This document shows, one piece after another, positions 41,443-53,817 of a DNA stretch of 64,000 nt. The stretch is from assembly GCA_028284495.1 (NCBI GenBank), contig JANQRP010000013.1, forward strand, positions 1 to 64,000, in the 5' to 3' direction. Positions within the stretch are counted from its first letter, which is position 1. Each line of letters opens with the position of its first letter. Source of the DNA: Longimicrobiales bacterium (GTDB lineage Bacteria; Gemmatimonadota; Gemmatimonadetes; Longimicrobiales; Gaopeijiaceae). The position numbers and the translations under genes are program-made. The notes beneath the pieces were generated by a model. It was not told the DNA's origin. It worked only from the letters and a program-made list of their open reading frames with translations, and searched no databases.

Positions 41443-42638
41443 CCGACACCGCCCCCCACGCGCCGGGCGGCGACGTGCCGCTCTCGCGCACACCGCTTCA
41501 CGCCGCGCATGTCCGGCACGAGGGCAAGATGGTGCCCTTCGCCGGCTACGAGATGCCGGTGCAGTACCCGACGGGCATCCGCGCCGAACACGCCGCGGTG
41601 CGCGAGGCGGCGGGGCTGTTCGACGTGTCGCACATGGGCGAGTTCGTGGTCTCGGGGCCGGACGCGCTCGCGCTGATCCAGAAGGTCACCGTCAACGACG
41701 CCTCGAAGGTCGAGGTGGGTCAGGCGCAGTATTCGGCGATGGTGAAGCCGGACGGCGGCGTGATCGACGACCTCATCATCTACCGGTATCCCGATCGCTG
41801 GATGATGGTCGTGAATGCGGCCAACCACGCGAAGGACTGGGCGTGGGTGAACGAGCACGCGGACGGGCTCGACGTGGACCTCGCCGACCACTCGGACGAC
41901 GTGGCGCTGCTGGCGCTCCAGGGGCCGAACGCGCGCGACATTCTGCGGTCTCTGGCGTCGACCGACGCCGCGGACGGGATCGACGGGATCGGCTACTACC
42001 GGTTCGCCGAGGGAGAGGTCGCGGGGGTTCCGGCCACGATCTCGGCGACGGGCTACACCGGCGAGGACGGATTCGAGCTGTACATCCCGCTCGGGGGTGG
42101 TGCCGGGGGCGATGGAATGGCCGGACCGGCCCGCGCGATCGCGGTGTGGGACGCGCTCATGGAGGCGGGAGCCGGACACGAGCCCGGGCACGGCCTCGTG
42201 CCGGCCGGTCTCGGCGCGCGGGACACGCTCCGGCTGGAGGTCGGCTACGCGCTCTACGGCAACGACCTCGACGAGAGCCACTCGCCGCTCGAGTCGGCGC
42301 TCGGGTGGATCACGAAGCTCGACAAGGGCGAGTTCGTGGGCCGGGACGCACTGGCCGCCCAGAAGGAGGCGGGCGTCGAGCGTCGGCTGGTCGGCATGAA
42401 GCTGACCGAGCGCGGCATTCCGCGTCCCGGCTACCCCGTTCTGATCGACGGCGCGCCCGCGGGGGTCGTCACCAGCGGCACGATGAGCCCGTCGCTCGGC
42501 GAGGGGATCGCGCTCGGCTACGTGCCGGCGTCCCACGCGAAGGCCGGGTCCGAGCTCGCGGTGGACATCCGCGGCAAGGCGATCCCCGCCGTCGTGCAGC
42601 GTCCACCCTTCTACACCGAGGGGTCGATCCGCCGGTGA
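41439..42638 (+). CDS. gcvT: Glycine cleavage system T protein (aminomethyltransferase)
   Basis: A 399-residue folate-dependent enzyme that transfers the methylene group from the lipoyl-bound aminomethyl to tetrahydrofolate. Conserved segments include '[17 protein letters not shown]', '[15 protein letters not shown]', '[12 protein letters not shown]' and the C-terminal barrel '[18 protein letters not shown]'. It is slightly longer than average (360-370) owing to a Gly-rich loop near residue 220. ATG 41439 overlaps the argF stop (ATGA). The H and P proteins are not in the window. Confidence 0.95.
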   Translation: MTDTAPHAPGGDVPLSRTPLHAAHVRHEGKMVPFAGYEMPVQYPTGIRAEHAAVREAAGLFDVSHMGEFVVSGPDALALIQKVTVNDASKVEVGQAQYSAMVKPDGGVIDDLIIYRYPDRWMMVVNAANHAKDWAWVNEHADGLDVDLADHSDDVALLALQGPNARDILRSLASTDAADGIDGIGYYRFAEGEVAGVPATISATGYTGEDGFELYIPLGGGAGGDGMAGPARAIAVWDALMEAGAGHEPGHGLVPAGLGARDTLRLEVGYALYGNDLDESHSPLESALGWITKLDKGEFVGRDALAAQKEAGVERRLVGMKLTERGIPRPGYPVLIDGAPAGVVTSGTMSPSLGEGIALGYVPASHAKAGSELAVDIRGKAIPAVVQRPPFYTEGSIRR

Positions 42639-43194
42639 GTGGGGCGGCGAGTCCGAACACGACGTCGCGGGAGACCGACCGCCCGGCTCTGCGCGTGGGC
42701 GTTCTCACGGTCAGCGACGCCGGTTCACGCGGTGAGCGCGAGGACCGGTCGGGACCGCTCCTCGTGGCCTGGGCCGAGACCGCCGGGCACGCGGTCGCGC
42801 GGACGAGCGTCGTGCCCGACGAACCAATCGAGATCACACGCACCCTCCTCGACTGGATCGACGGGGGTCATGTGGATGTCGCGGTCACGACGGGTGGCAC
42901 CGGGTTCGGCCCCCGCGACCGGACGCCGGAGGCGGTTGCGCCGCTTCTGGACCGGACCGCCGACCAGGTGTCCGCCGCCATCGCGCGCGCCGGCACCGAG
43001 AGCACGCCGTTCGCCCCGCTCGCCCGGGTGACCGTCGGGACACGGGGCCGGACGGTGATCGCCTGCCTCCCGGGCAGTACGGGCGGCGTGAAGGACGGGA
43101 TCGCGGTGCTGGGTCCGCTGCTTCCGCATCTCGTCGAACTGCTCCGCGGCCGCACCGCCCACGACGCCCCGTTCACGGCGACCGCGGGAGCACC

Positions 43195-43198
<4 letters not shown>
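42635..43198 (+). CDS. mog: MogA/MoaB family molybdenum cofactor protein
   Basis: A 187-residue protein of the molybdopterin-binding (MoCF) fold. The signature is '[17 protein letters not shown]' near residue 90, with '[20 protein letters not shown]' at the N-terminus and '[20 protein letters not shown]' near the end. It adenylylates molybdopterin (MogA) or acts in the MoaB branch; sequence alone does not fully separate these. Start GTG 42635 overlaps the gcvT stop and its stop overlaps the next gene, so it sits inside a continuous five-overlap operon. Confidence 0.85.
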
Positions 43199-44952
<1,754 letters not shown>

Positions 44953-44989
44953 CGCCTCCCTCGGCTTTCGCCGGTGAGCTCCCGCCGGT

Positions 44990-45631
44990 TCACCATCCCC
45001 CGCGCGCCCAGGCTCGCACCCGGGCCCGCTCCACGTCGAGTGTCGGGAGGATCCCCTGCCACGCGTCGCTCGATCGATCGAGGTACTCGAAGCGCGGGCC
45101 CTCCTCGAGCCAGCGGACCTCCCCCTCGAAGCGGTAGACGGCGGACACCTGCGTACGCTGCCGGAGCTGCCCGGTGCCCCATTCGGGGCTGATCGGCCGC
45201 ACGTCGAGGATGGGCAGCCGGCGTCCGCGCAGTTCCAGCCTCACGTCGCGTGGCTCGAAGACGGCAGCCGGCGCCTCGGTGTAGGCGGTCACGAGAATCG
45301 CGGTGGTCCGCGGTTGCGCCCCGCCGGCGCGCTCGAGCGTGGCCGCGAGCCGGGACTCCGTGTCCGGGGCGGTGAGCCGCATGATGGAGGGGGCGAGCGG
45401 TGTGATGCGGATGCGGATGTCGCCCGAGACGATGTCGACGCTCACCGCGTCCTGCCGGAGCGATCCGTAGCCGGACGGGAGCGTGTCGCCGGGTGCCTCG
45501 CGGGCGCCCGGGAAGGTGGCGGTGCTCTCGCCGGGTGCTCCGCCCGTACTGGCGCAGCCTCCGGCCACGACTGCCGTTGCGGGAATCAGCGCGCTGACCA
45601 GGAGGGCCCGCCGGGCGTGGCGGCGTCTCAT
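44990..45631 (-). CDS. Hypothetical lipoprotein
   Basis: A 213-residue protein with an Arg-rich start and lipobox V-V-A-G-G-C at about residue 26. The mature domain is beta-rich and includes 'ITPLAPSIMRLTAPDTESRL', 'TTAILVTAYTEAPAAVFEPR' and 'VSAVYRFEGEVRWLEEGPRF'. No family was recognised. ATG 45631 overlaps the engB stop by 4 nt, so it is the last gene of the tig-clpPX-lon-engB cluster; longer frames are shadows of engB. The periplasmic location is predicted from the lipobox only. Confidence 0.75.
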   Translation of the reverse strand: MRRRHARRALLVSALIPATAVVAGGCASTGGAPGESTATFPGAREAPGDTLPSGYGSLRQDAVSVDIVSGDIRIRITPLAPSIMRLTAPDTESRLAATLERAGGAQPRTTAILVTAYTEAPAAVFEPRDVRLELRGRRLPILDVRPISPEWGTGQLRQRTQVSAVYRFEGEVRWLEEGPRFEYLDRSSDAWQGILPTLDVERARVRAWARGGW

Positions 45632-46230
45632 GCCCGCGCCTCCCCCAGCAGGTCGCCGAGTGCCGCGAGCAGTGGCTCCCGCCCCTCGCCGGTCAGACTC
45701 GAGAAGGGCACGAGCTGATCGCGGTCCACACCGAGGTCCTTCGCCGCGGTGTCGATCGCGATGTCGCGCGCCCGCTTCGACTTGAGCTTGTCCATCTTCG
45801 TGAGCACGACCAGCGTCGGAAGCCCGACGCCCGCGAGGTAGTCGAGCATCTGAAGGTCGAGGTCGGTCGGAGGACGACGGCAGTCCACGAGGTGCACGAC
45901 TCCGATCGGGCCGTCCTCGCCGCCGATGTAGCCCTCGATGAGCGTCTGCCACGCGTCGCGCATCTTCTTCGGGACCTGCGCGTAGCCGAAGCCGGGCAGG
46001 TCCACCAGGTAGAACTCGCCGTTCACCTCGAAGAAGTTGATCGCCTGCGTCTTGCCGGGGGTCGACGACACGCGCGCGATCTTCCTGCGGGTACGCTGAA
46101 GCAGGATGTTGATGAGCGAGCTCTTGCCCACGTTCGAGCGCCCGGAGAAGGCGATCTGCGGGAGCGGGCCCGGCCGGGTCTGGCTCGGCGTCGCGATGGT
46201 GCCGACATACTCGACGGTGCTGATCTTCAC
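45628..46230 (-). CDS. engB: Ribosome biogenesis GTPase EngB/YsxC
   Basis: A 200-residue TrmE-Era-EngA-EngB-type GTPase required for large ribosomal subunit assembly. Motifs are G1 '[15 protein letters not shown]' near residue 30, the G2 Thr in 'SSTPGKTQ', G3 '[11 protein letters not shown]', G4 'TKMDKLKSK', and G5 near '[12 protein letters not shown]'. Length is typical. It follows lon by 24 nt on the same strand, the order also found in Bacillus (lon-ysxC). Confidence 0.96.
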   Translation of the reverse strand: MKISTVEYVGTIATPSQTRPGPLPQIAFSGRSNVGKSSLINILLQRTRRKIARVSSTPGKTQAINFFEVNGEFYLVDLPGFGYAQVPKKMRDAWQTLIEGYIGGEDGPIGVVHLVDCRRPPTDLDLQMLDYLAGVGLPTLVVLTKMDKLKSKRARDIAIDTAAKDLGVDRDQLVPFSSLTGEGREPLLAALGDLLGEARA

Positions 46231-46254
46231 GGCGGCACTGCGGAATCGAGGGAC

Positions 46255-48711
46255 TTACTGCGACAGCGAGATACCCGGGTCGGCCGGAATCCCCGCGTCG
46301 CTCGGGCCGACGCGATCATCCACGACGGGGCGTCCGTCCCGGGCTCCCGGCGCCGCCGCCAGCACGGCGTCGAGCACGGCATCCATCTCGCGCACGGGCA
46401 GGAACACGAGTCCTTCGCGTACCTCGTCGGGGAGCCGCTCCAAGTCGGGCTCGTTCGCAGCTGGTAACACCATCGTGCGGACCCCGTTCCGCAGCGCCGC
46501 AACCGCCTTCTCCTTGACCCCGCCCACCGGGAGGACACGACCGCGAAGCGTGATCTCGCCCGTCATGGCGATGTCGGGGTGGGTGGGGATGCCCGTCAGC
46601 GCCGAGATGAGCGCCGTGGCCATCGTGATCCCGGCGGACGGCCCGTCCTTCGGCGTCGCCCCCTCGGGGATGTGCACGTGGAGGTCGACGTTCTGGTGGA
46701 AGTCCGGCTGGAGGCCCAGGAGGGCGGCCCGCGACCGCGCGTAGGTCACGGCCGCGTGGGCCGACTCCTTCATGATGTCGCCGAGCGTCCCGGTCAGGCG
46801 CACTTCGCCGCTGCCGGGCACCACCGCCACCTCGACGTCGAGCACCTCGCCGCCGGCCGCGGTCCACGCCAGGCCGTTCGCGATGCCGATGCGGTCGGCA
46901 TCGGAGTCCGATTCGGGCGGAAGGTAGGGCGGAGGACCCAGCAGTTCCTTCAGGTCGCCGACGGCGATCGTCCGCTCGGTGTCGCCGCTCCACGCGCCCT
47001 CTGCCGCCCCGCGAGCGAGCTTCCGGGCGATTCGCGACACGCGCCGATCGAGCTCGCGGACCCCCGCCTCGCGCGTGTAGCGCCGGATCACGAGGTCGAT
47101 CGCGTCGTCGTCGAGTGAGACCCTTTCGGCGTCGAGCCCGTGACGCTCGAGCTGGCGCGGCCAGAGGAAGCGCGTCGTGATGGTACGCTTCTCCGTGTCG
47201 AGGTAGCCGGGAATCCGGATGATCTCCATGCGGTCGCGGAGCGGCTCCGGAATCCCCGCGAGGGTGTTCGCCGTCGTCACGAACAGCACGCTCGAGAGAT
47301 CGTACTCGAGCTCCAGGTAGTGGTCCGCGAAGGTGGAGTTCTGCTCGGGGTCGAGCACCTCGAGAAGCGCAGCGCCGGGGTCGCCGTGGAAGTCGCGCGC
47401 CATCTTGTCGACCTCGTCGAGGAGAAACACCGGGTTGAGGGTGCCCGCCTTTCGCATGCCCTGGAGGATCCGGCCGGGGAGCGCGCCGACGTACGTTCGG
47501 CGGTGCCCCCGAATCTCGGCTTCGTCGCGTACCCCGCCGAGGCTGACGCGCACGAACTCGCGGCCGACGGCGGTCGCGATCGAGCGCCCGAGCGACGTCT
47601 TCCCGACGCCGGGCGGTCCGACGAGGCAGAGGATCGGGCCGCGCAGCTCGCCCACCCGCGAGAGCACGGCGATGTGGTCGAGGATGCGTTCCTTCACCTC
47701 GTCGAGGCCGAAGTGGGCGTCGTCCAGCACCTCACGCCCGTACCCGACGTCGTGGCGCTCGTCGCTTCGCGCGTGCCAGGGGAGATCGGCAATCCAGTCG
47801 AGGTACGTTCGGATGACCGCCGCCTCGGGGGCGACCGGATTGAGGCTGCGAAGGCGATTCAGCTCCCGATCCGCGCGGGCCCGCGCCTCGGCAGGCAGCC
47901 CGGCCGCCGACAGCGCCTGTTCGATCTCCGCCCACTCGTCACCGTGGTCGCCGAGCTCCCGGTGGATCGCCTTGAGCTGCTCGGTCAGGTAGAGCTGCTT
48001 CCGCTCGGAGTCCATCTGCGAGCGCATCTGCCGATCGAGCTTCTCCTCGATCCGCAGGATCTCCAGTTCGCGACCGATCACCTCGCGCAGTCGCGCGAAG
48101 TGCGCGGCGAGGTCGGGCGCCTCGAGCAGATCCTGCTTCTCGTTGGGCGACAGCAGCAGGTGGCCGGACACCACGTGCGCGAGCCGCTGGCGGTCCCGCG
48201 TCTCGAGGATCGAGTCCGGAAGCTCGTCGGCGACCCGTTCGTGCGACGCCGCGTATTCCGTGAACCCCCGGCGCACGGCCCGCACGAGCGCCTCGAGCTC
48301 GGGCGGGTCCGGCAGGTCGGGCTGCTCGCGCTCGGCGGCCGCGTGGAGCACGATCTCGGCCCGGAAGTGATCCTCCGAGGGCAGGAAGTGGCGAATCCGG
48401 GCGCGCCCGAGGCCCTCGAGCACCACCCGCGCGGTCCCGTCCGGGAGCACGGTCGTCTGCACCGGCCGAACGACGGTACCGATCCGGTGGAGGTGGGCCT
48501 CGCTCGGGGCCTCGATCGAGGCGTCCTTCTGGGCCACGAGCAGCAGGTGACCCCCGTGTGCCTCGCAGGCGCGGAGCGCGGCGGTGGAGCGCGGCCGCCC
48601 CACGAGCAGGGGCAGCACCATGTAGGGAAAGAAGACGAGGTCGCGGAGCGCGAGGACCGGAAGCCGGTCCGCTACGTCGATCTCCTCGTCGACGCGCAGC
48701 AGTCGGGGCAT
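46255..48711 (-). CDS. lon: Lon protease
   Basis: An 818-residue ATP-dependent serine protease. Its LON N-terminal substrate domain (about 15-205) is followed by a coiled helical region ('[20 protein letters not shown]') and the AAA+ module with Walker A '[16 protein letters not shown]' and Walker B '[11 protein letters not shown]'. The protease domain has the Ser/Lys dyad at about Ser692 ('[13 protein letters not shown]') and Lys735 ('[14 protein letters not shown]'). A C-terminal tail of some 20 residues extends past the usual end. It lies between clpX and engB in a conserved proteostasis cluster. Confidence 0.97.
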   Translation of the reverse strand: MPRLLRVDEEIDVADRLPVLALRDLVFFPYMVLPLLVGRPRSTAALRACEAHGGHLLLVAQKDASIEAPSEAHLHRIGTVVRPVQTTVLPDGTARVVLEGLGRARIRHFLPSEDHFRAEIVLHAAAEREQPDLPDPPELEALVRAVRRGFTEYAASHERVADELPDSILETRDRQRLAHVVSGHLLLSPNEKQDLLEAPDLAAHFARLREVIGRELEILRIEEKLDRQMRSQMDSERKQLYLTEQLKAIHRELGDHGDEWAEIEQALSAAGLPAEARARADRELNRLRSLNPVAPEAAVIRTYLDWIADLPWHARSDERHDVGYGREVLDDAHFGLDEVKERILDHIAVLSRVGELRGPILCLVGPPGVGKTSLGRSIATAVGREFVRVSLGGVRDEAEIRGHRRTYVGALPGRILQGMRKAGTLNPVFLLDEVDKMARDFHGDPGAALLEVLDPEQNSTFADHYLELEYDLSSVLFVTTANTLAGIPEPLRDRMEIIRIPGYLDTEKRTITTRFLWPRQLERHGLDAERVSLDDDAIDLVIRRYTREAGVRELDRRVSRIARKLARGAAEGAWSGDTERTIAVGDLKELLGPPPYLPPESDSDADRIGIANGLAWTAAGGEVLDVEVAVVPGSGEVRLTGTLGDIMKESAHAAVTYARSRAALLGLQPDFHQNVDLHVHIPEGATPKDGPSAGITMATALISALTGIPTHPDIAMTGEITLRGRVLPVGGVKEKAVAALRNGVRTMVLPAANEPDLERLPDEVREGLVFLPVREMDAVLDAVLAAAPGARDGRPVVDDRVGPSDAGIPADPGISLSQ

Positions 48712-48762
48712 CTAGGGCCCGACCGCGCGGCCGTGCCGGACGTGGCAGGGCCTCGCCACGCC

Positions 48763-49998
48763 CTACGCCTCGAGCCGCTGGTCGGCCGAGGGGTGCAGGA
48801 CCAGGAGCGGAGGCACGCCCTGCTCGACGCTCTCTACCGTGATCACCACCTCGCGCACGTCGTCACGGGACGGAATGTCGAACATGACGTCGCGCATCAC
48901 GTCCTCGATCACCGAACGGAGCCCGCGGGCCCCCGTTCCGCGCTGGAGCGACTTCTCGGCGATGGCCCGGAGTGCGTCGCGGTCGAAGGTCAGCCCGACG
49001 TCCTCGAGCTCGAAGACCTTGGTGTACTGCTTCACGAGCGCGTTTCGGGGCTCGCCGAGGATACGGACGAGCGCGTCCTCGTCCAGCTCGTCGAGTCCGA
49101 CCGTCACCGGGAGTCGACCCACCAGCTCCGGGATGATCCCGAAGCGCTGGAGGTCCTCCGGCTCGACCTTCTCGATGAGATCGGTGCGGTCGCGCGCCTC
49201 GGCGTCGCCGGTGAACCCGATGGCCCGCTTGCCGATCCGGTTCTCCACGATCTTCTCGAGCCCGTCGAACGCACCCCCGCAGATGAAGAGGATGTTGCGG
49301 GTGTCGATCTGGATGTATTCCTGCTGCGGGTGCTTCCGACCGCCCTGGGGCGGGACCGAAGCGACCGTCCCCTCGAGGATCTTGAGCAGCGCCTGTTGCA
49401 CGCCCTCGCCGGAGACGTCCCGTGTGATCGACGGGTTCTCGGACTTGCGCGCGATCTTGTCCATCTCGTCGATGTAGACGATCCCGCGCTCGCACTCGGC
49501 GATGTTGTAGTCCGCCGCCTGGAGGAGGCGCACCAGGATGTTCTCGACGTCCTCCCCGACGTAGCCGGCCTCCGTGAGCGTCGTGGCGTCCGCGATCGTG
49601 AACGGCACGTGCAGGATGCGCGCGAGCGTCTGCGCGAGCAGCGTCTTCCCGGTCCCGGTCGGGCCGATGAGGAGGATGTTGGCCTTGTCGATCTCCACGT
49701 CGTCGAGGACGCCGAGATTGTTGACGCGCTTGTAGTGGTTGTACACCGCGACGGACATCGCGCGCTTCGCATCGTCCTGGCCGATGACGTACTCGTCCAG
49801 GATGGCCTTGATCTCCTGCGGCGTCGGCGACGGAACGGTCTGTTCTGCCTGCTCCCGATCCTCCTCCTCGGCGAGGATCTCGTTGCAGAGGGAGATGCAC
49901 TCGTTGCAGATGTAGACCGAAGGCCCGCTGATGAACTTCTTCACGGAGTCCTTGGACTTCCCGCAGAAGCTGCAGCGGAGATGCTTGTCGCTCGACAT
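48763..49998 (-). CDS. clpX: ATP-dependent Clp protease ATPase subunit ClpX
   Basis: A 411-residue unfoldase. The N-terminal four-Cys zinc finger ('[15 protein letters not shown]', '[14 protein letters not shown]') recruits substrates. Walker A is '[17 protein letters not shown]', the pore region '[14 protein letters not shown]', Walker B '[13 protein letters not shown]', and the ClpP-docking I-G-F loop appears as '[12 protein letters not shown]'. It is downstream of clpP with 57 nt between them. Length is typical. Confidence 0.97.
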   Translation of the reverse strand: MSSDKHLRCSFCGKSKDSVKKFISGPSVYICNECISLCNEILAEEEDREQAEQTVPSPTPQEIKAILDEYVIGQDDAKRAMSVAVYNHYKRVNNLGVLDDVEIDKANILLIGPTGTGKTLLAQTLARILHVPFTIADATTLTEAGYVGEDVENILVRLLQAADYNIAECERGIVYIDEMDKIARKSENPSITRDVSGEGVQQALLKILEGTVASVPPQGGRKHPQQEYIQIDTRNILFICGGAFDGLEKIVENRIGKRAIGFTGDAEARDRTDLIEKVEPEDLQRFGIIPELVGRLPVTVGLDELDEDALVRILGEPRNALVKQYTKVFELEDVGLTFDRDALRAIAEKSLQRGTGARGLRSVIEDVMRDVMFDIPSRDDVREVVITVESVEQGVPPLLVLHPSADQRLEA

Positions 49999-50055
49999 CG
50001 TCGTTCCTCCAGCGAGGTGCGAACCGGGACCGGCCGTGGGGCCGGAACCCCGTCG

Positions 50056-50697
50056 TCAGTCCTTCGCGTCCGTATCCAAGGTTGTGGAATCGGCAGGCTT
50101 TTCGCCACTCCCGAGCGGCTGTTCGAGCACGCGGTCGATCAGCCCGTACTCGACCGCCTCGGCGGGACTCATGAACCGGTCGCGGTCGATGTCCTCGGCG
50201 ATCTTGTCCACCGGCTGGCCCGTGTGCCGGGCGATGATGTTGTTGAGCCGCTCACGGATGTCGAGCACCTCACGCGCCGCGATCTCGATGTCGGCGGCCG
50301 TGCCCTGCGTGCCCGACGAGGGCTGATGGAGCATGATCCGGGCGTTGGGGAGCGCGCCCCGCTTGCCCTCCTCGCCCGCCGTCAGGAGCACGGCACCCAT
50401 CGACATGGCCATTCCCACGCAGTACGTGGACACCGGGGCGCGGATGTGCTGCATGGTGTCGTAGATCGCCATGCCGGCGTACACGCTGCCGCCCGGCGAG
50501 TTGATGTACATGTGGATGTCGCGCTCGGGGTCCTCGGCGTCGAGGAAGAGGAGCTGGGCGACGATGATGTTGGCCACGGCGTCGTTCACGCCGCTCCCGA
50601 GGAAGACGATCCGGTCCATCAGGAGGCGGCTGAAGATGTCGTAGCTGCGCTCGCCCCTGTTGGTGCGCTCGATCACGTACGGCGGGTAGGTGCTCAT
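50056..50697 (-). CDS. clpP: ATP-dependent Clp protease proteolytic subunit ClpP
   Basis: A 213-residue serine protease forming the tetradecameric chamber used by ClpX. The catalytic triad is Ser99 ('[11 protein letters not shown]'), His124 ('[12 protein letters not shown]') and Asp173 ('[11 protein letters not shown]'). The oxyanion segment '[18 protein letters not shown]' is intact. ATG 50697 overlaps the tig stop by 4 nt. The C-terminal 20 residues are a short polar extension. Confidence 0.97.
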   Translation of the reverse strand: MSTYPPYVIERTNRGERSYDIFSRLLMDRIVFLGSGVNDAVANIIVAQLLFLDAEDPERDIHMYINSPGGSVYAGMAIYDTMQHIRAPVSTYCVGMAMSMGAVLLTAGEEGKRGALPNARIMLHQPSSGTQGTAADIEIAAREVLDIRERLNNIIARHTGQPVDKIAEDIDRDRFMSPAEAVEYGLIDRVLEQPLGSGEKPADSTTLDTDAKD

Positions 50698-51971
50698 GAC
50701 GTCGGGTCGGTGGGTCGGATGTCGGACTGTTCGATAAGCCAGTCGAAGACGCGGCGCTCGGTGATCTCTCGCTCGAGTCGTTCGAGGTTTCCGCTCTTCT
50801 GGAGTTCGGCGTAGACCTTCGCGGCGGGCGTGTCGTTCGCGTCGGCGATCTCCTGCACGCGCTCGTCGATCTGGTCGTCGTCGGCGGCGAGGGACTGCAT
50901 GTCGGCGATCCGCTCGATGACCATCATCCGCTTCACCGCGCGTTCGGCCTCGCCCTTCACGGATTCGCGCGCCTGCGCGAAGCGCTGCGGGTCGGCGCCC
51001 TCGCCGTCGCCCAGCACCTGATCGAGGTAGCGGTTCACCATCGAGATCGGCACGTCGAACGGGTTGGCCGCGATGATGTGGTCGAGGAGCTGGCCGCGGA
51101 CGACCGCCTCGGCCTGGCTCGTGGCCTCCTTCTCGAGGTCCTCGCGGATGCGCGCGCGCAGGTCGTCGACCGACTCGAAGTCGCCCACGGACTGCGCGAA
51201 CTCGTCGTCCACGTCGGGGAGGTCCCGAACCTTCCGCGCCCTGACCTCGAGCCGGATCTCCTGCGTGTCGCCTCGACGTTCCTCGTTCGGGAAGTCGTCC
51301 GGGAAGGTCACCGTGAAGTCACCGGTCTCGCCGACTCCGAGGGTGTAGACGGCAGCCTCGACGTCCTCGATGGCCTCGCCCTGCCCGAGCACGAGGTCGT
51401 ACTCCTGCGGCTCCGCGTCGGGCTCGCCGTCCTCGAGCTGCGTGGCCGTCAGTGAGACCATGTCGCCCGCGGTCGGCCGGCCCTCTTCGACGGGCCGCCA
51501 CGCACCGTTCTGGTCGCGGAGCCGCTCGATCACCTGGTCGATCTCGGTGTCGCCGACCGCGGCCGACGGCCGCTCCACGCTGAAGCCGGAGACGCGGGAG
51601 AGCTCGATCTCGGGGCGGACGTCGAAGGTGATCTCGAAGCGGAGGTCCTGCTCCGGCTGCCAGCTGATGTCCTCGATCTCACCTTCGGAGATCGGGCGCT
51701 GTTCCGACTGCTCGAGGGCCGCCTGGTACGCGTCGCTGACCATCTGGTCCACGAGCTCGCGGTTGACGGCCTGGCCGTACTTCTTCTCGACCACGGAGGG
51801 GGGCGTGCGACCGGCACGGAAGCCGGGCATGCGCACCTGTTTCGCGATGCGGCTGGTGATCTTCTGCCGCTCGGCCGAGACCACCTCGGCAGGGACGGTG
51901 ACCTTGAGCGCGCGGCGCCAGGCGGCGCGTTCCTCGAGGTCGATCGTCAGGACGGATGCGTCGATGGGCAT
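50694..51971 (-). CDS. tig: Trigger factor
   Basis: A 425-residue ribosome-associated chaperone/prolyl isomerase. The N-terminal ribosome-binding domain ends with the tunnel-exit signature '[13 protein letters not shown]' near residue 47 (G-F-R-x-G-K-x-P type). The FKBP-like domain covers about 155-240, followed by the C-terminal helical arms. ATG 51971 was chosen because it starts the ribosome-binding domain; longer frames run through the terminator hairpin. It is first in tig-clpP-clpX-lon-engB. A strong intrinsic terminator lies just 13 nt upstream of its start codon. Confidence 0.94.
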   Translation of the reverse strand: MPIDASVLTIDLEERAAWRRALKVTVPAEVVSAERQKITSRIAKQVRMPGFRAGRTPPSVVEKKYGQAVNRELVDQMVSDAYQAALEQSEQRPISEGEIEDISWQPEQDLRFEITFDVRPEIELSRVSGFSVERPSAAVGDTEIDQVIERLRDQNGAWRPVEEGRPTAGDMVSLTATQLEDGEPDAEPQEYDLVLGQGEAIEDVEAAVYTLGVGETGDFTVTFPDDFPNEERRGDTQEIRLEVRARKVRDLPDVDDEFAQSVGDFESVDDLRARIREDLEKEATSQAEAVVRGQLLDHIIAANPFDVPISMVNRYLDQVLGDGEGADPQRFAQARESVKGEAERAVKRMMVIERIADMQSLAADDDQIDERVQEIADANDTPAAKVYAELQKSGNLERLEREITERRVFDWLIEQSDIRPTDPTS

Positions 51972-51983
51972 GATCCACTGCGG

Positions 51984-52008
51984 AAAAAAGGGAGGCGAGA
52001 GGCCTCCC
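51984..52008 (-). terminator. Intrinsic terminator immediately upstream of tig
   Basis: On the minus strand GGGAGGC-CTCTC-GCCTCCC forms a 7-bp perfect stem (51990-52008) followed by six T (51984-51989). It ends 13 nt before the tig ATG, leaving no room for a separate promoter downstream, so it may work as an attenuator or reflect a leader-regulated tig. Confidence 0.75.
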
Positions 52009-52098
52009 GGAGTGTGCGACCCGGAACCGGCCGCAGGGGCCGGTCGAGCGCCGCTTCGACGCTCCTCCAAACATAACCGGGTGTCGAAGAGACGAGGA

Positions 52099-52128
52099 AG
52101 GGCGGCCCGGGTCTGTGCCGGACCGCCC
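52099..52128 (-). terminator. Hairpin downstream of degP
   Basis: GGGCGGTCCGG and CCGGGCCGCCC (one mismatch) form an 11-bp stem about 30 bp after the degP stop, followed on the minus strand by a CT-rich tract. A third hairpin (ACCGGCC/GGCCGGT) lies near 52,026-52,043. Confidence 0.6.
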
Positions 52129-52156
52129 CTCGCTCAGCGCCGGAACACCGGCGACG

Positions 52157-53707
52157 TCACTCGTTCGGCATCCGGACGGTGAACACCTGCGACCCTCCGT
52201 TCGGCACGCCCACGAGGAAGCGCACGACCGCGCCGGGTTCGACGGCGTCGAGCACACGGCCCACGTCCGCGACCTGCTCGATGCTCGTGGCGTTGATCTC
52301 CAGAAGCTTCATGCCCGCGACGATCCCCTTCCGCTGGGCCGGAGACCCGCGCTGGACCTCGCTGATGACGACACCGCCGGCCCCGTCGTAGTCGAGTCGG
52401 TCGGCCACGTCCGCGGTGAGCTCCTGCACACCGATGCCGATGCGATCCACCACGTCGGCATCGAGCTCGGGCTCCGGCGCCGGCTGCGTGTTGATCGGTG
52501 CCTCGCCCAGCCGGACCGTCAGATCACGGGGCTGGCCGCTCCGGTAGACGGTCACCGTCACGCGATCGCCCGGCCGGTACATCGCCACCTCGCCCTGGAG
52601 CTGGCTGACGTAGCCGACCTGCTCGCCGTTGATCGCCACGATCACGTCTTCCTCGCGGATGCCCGCCTGGGCCGCGGGCCCACCCTCCGTGACGCTGGAG
52701 ACGAACGCGCCCTCGACCGCGGGAAGGTCGTAGTACTCCGCGTCCTCCGCGTCGACCTCACGGATGTTGACGCCGATCTGGGGTCGCCGGACCTGCCCGA
52801 ACTCGACCAGATCCTCCATCACCCGGCGCGCCAGGTTGATCGGGATGGCGAAGCCGTAGCCCTGGTAGTAGCCGGTCCGGCTCGCGATGGCGGAGTTGAT
52901 GCCCACCACGCGGCCCGACATGTCCACCATCGGTCCACCCGAGTTTCCGGGATTGATCACGGCGTCGGTCTGCAGGAAGTCCTCGATCGCGAAGCCGCCG
53001 AGGGCGCTCCCGTCCGGCGTCGTCTGCCCCTGAAGGTCCTGCTGAAGCAGGTTCAGGCTCCGACCGCGAGCGCTGATGATGCCGGCCGTCACCGTGTAGT
53101 CGAGCTGGTTGCCCGCGCCGAAGCCCGGGTTGCCGATGGCGAGCACCCACTCGCCGACGTCCACCTCGTCGGAGTCACCGAAGGAGAGGGTGCCGGCCAC
53201 GGACGACTCCGGGATCCTGATCACTGCCACGTCGGTGAGCGGGTCACCGCCCACGAACTCCGCGTCCACGTACTCCCGGTTCGGAAAGTAGACGCGCAGC
53301 GAGGAGGCGTCCTGGACCACGTGGTTGTTGGTCAGAATGTACCCGTCGTCCGAGATCACGAAGCCCGAACCTCCCGCCGTGCGCGGCGCGTTCGACTCGG
53401 GCATCGGCCCGAAGAAGTCCTCGAAACCCGGAGGAAGCTGCTGCTGGGTCGGGCGAGCGGTCGCCGGAATCGTGGCCTCGATCCGAACCACCGCCGGCGT
53501 GACCACGTCGGCCACGTTGACGAAGGCCTCGGAGAGGTCCGTGGCGGGTGCGACCGCCGAGGCCGCGACCTGGGGTGCGTCGTCGAGCACGGGCATCGCC
53601 ATCGAGCTTTCGGTCCATCCGAGCCCGGAGGCGATCCCGACACCGAAGATGAAGGCCGCCGTGGTCCAGGCGACCAGCTTGCCCTTTGCGCGAAGTGGAT
53701 CGTACAT
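52157..53707 (-). CDS. degP: HtrA/DegP-type periplasmic serine protease
   Basis: A 516-residue protein with an N-terminal membrane or signal segment (about residues 11-28) and a trypsin-like domain with catalytic His129 ('ILTNNHVVQD'), Asp159 ('DPLTDVAVIRI') and Ser256 ('NPGNSGGPMVDM'). Two PDZ domains follow (about 300-385 and 410-510). It degrades or refolds misfolded envelope proteins. It lies 110 bp downstream of dnaK on the same strand. Whether it is DegP-, DegQ- or MucD-like cannot be settled from sequence alone. Confidence 0.93.
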   Translation of the reverse strand: MYDPLRAKGKLVAWTTAAFIFGVGIASGLGWTESSMAMPVLDDAPQVAASAVAPATDLSEAFVNVADVVTPAVVRIEATIPATARPTQQQLPPGFEDFFGPMPESNAPRTAGGSGFVISDDGYILTNNHVVQDASSLRVYFPNREYVDAEFVGGDPLTDVAVIRIPESSVAGTLSFGDSDEVDVGEWVLAIGNPGFGAGNQLDYTVTAGIISARGRSLNLLQQDLQGQTTPDGSALGGFAIEDFLQTDAVINPGNSGGPMVDMSGRVVGINSAIASRTGYYQGYGFAIPINLARRVMEDLVEFGQVRRPQIGVNIREVDAEDAEYYDLPAVEGAFVSSVTEGGPAAQAGIREEDVIVAINGEQVGYVSQLQGEVAMYRPGDRVTVTVYRSGQPRDLTVRLGEAPINTQPAPEPELDADVVDRIGIGVQELTADVADRLDYDGAGGVVISEVQRGSPAQRKGIVAGMKLLEINATSIEQVADVGRVLDAVEPGAVVRFLVGVPNGGSQVFTVRMPNE

Positions 53708-53817
53708 GCGTGTCCGTCGTTGCTGTGGTGAATCCGTGGCCCGCCCCGCCGCCCCCTGACTGGGACGACGGAGCGGCCACGAGTGTTGCTTACACCGCCG
53801 CGCGGCGAGTGGTCGAC

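Noticed and set aside
47140..50814. 1,224-residue plus-strand open frame
   Set aside because: Antisense shadow of lon, clpX and clpP, which have full motifs on the other strand.
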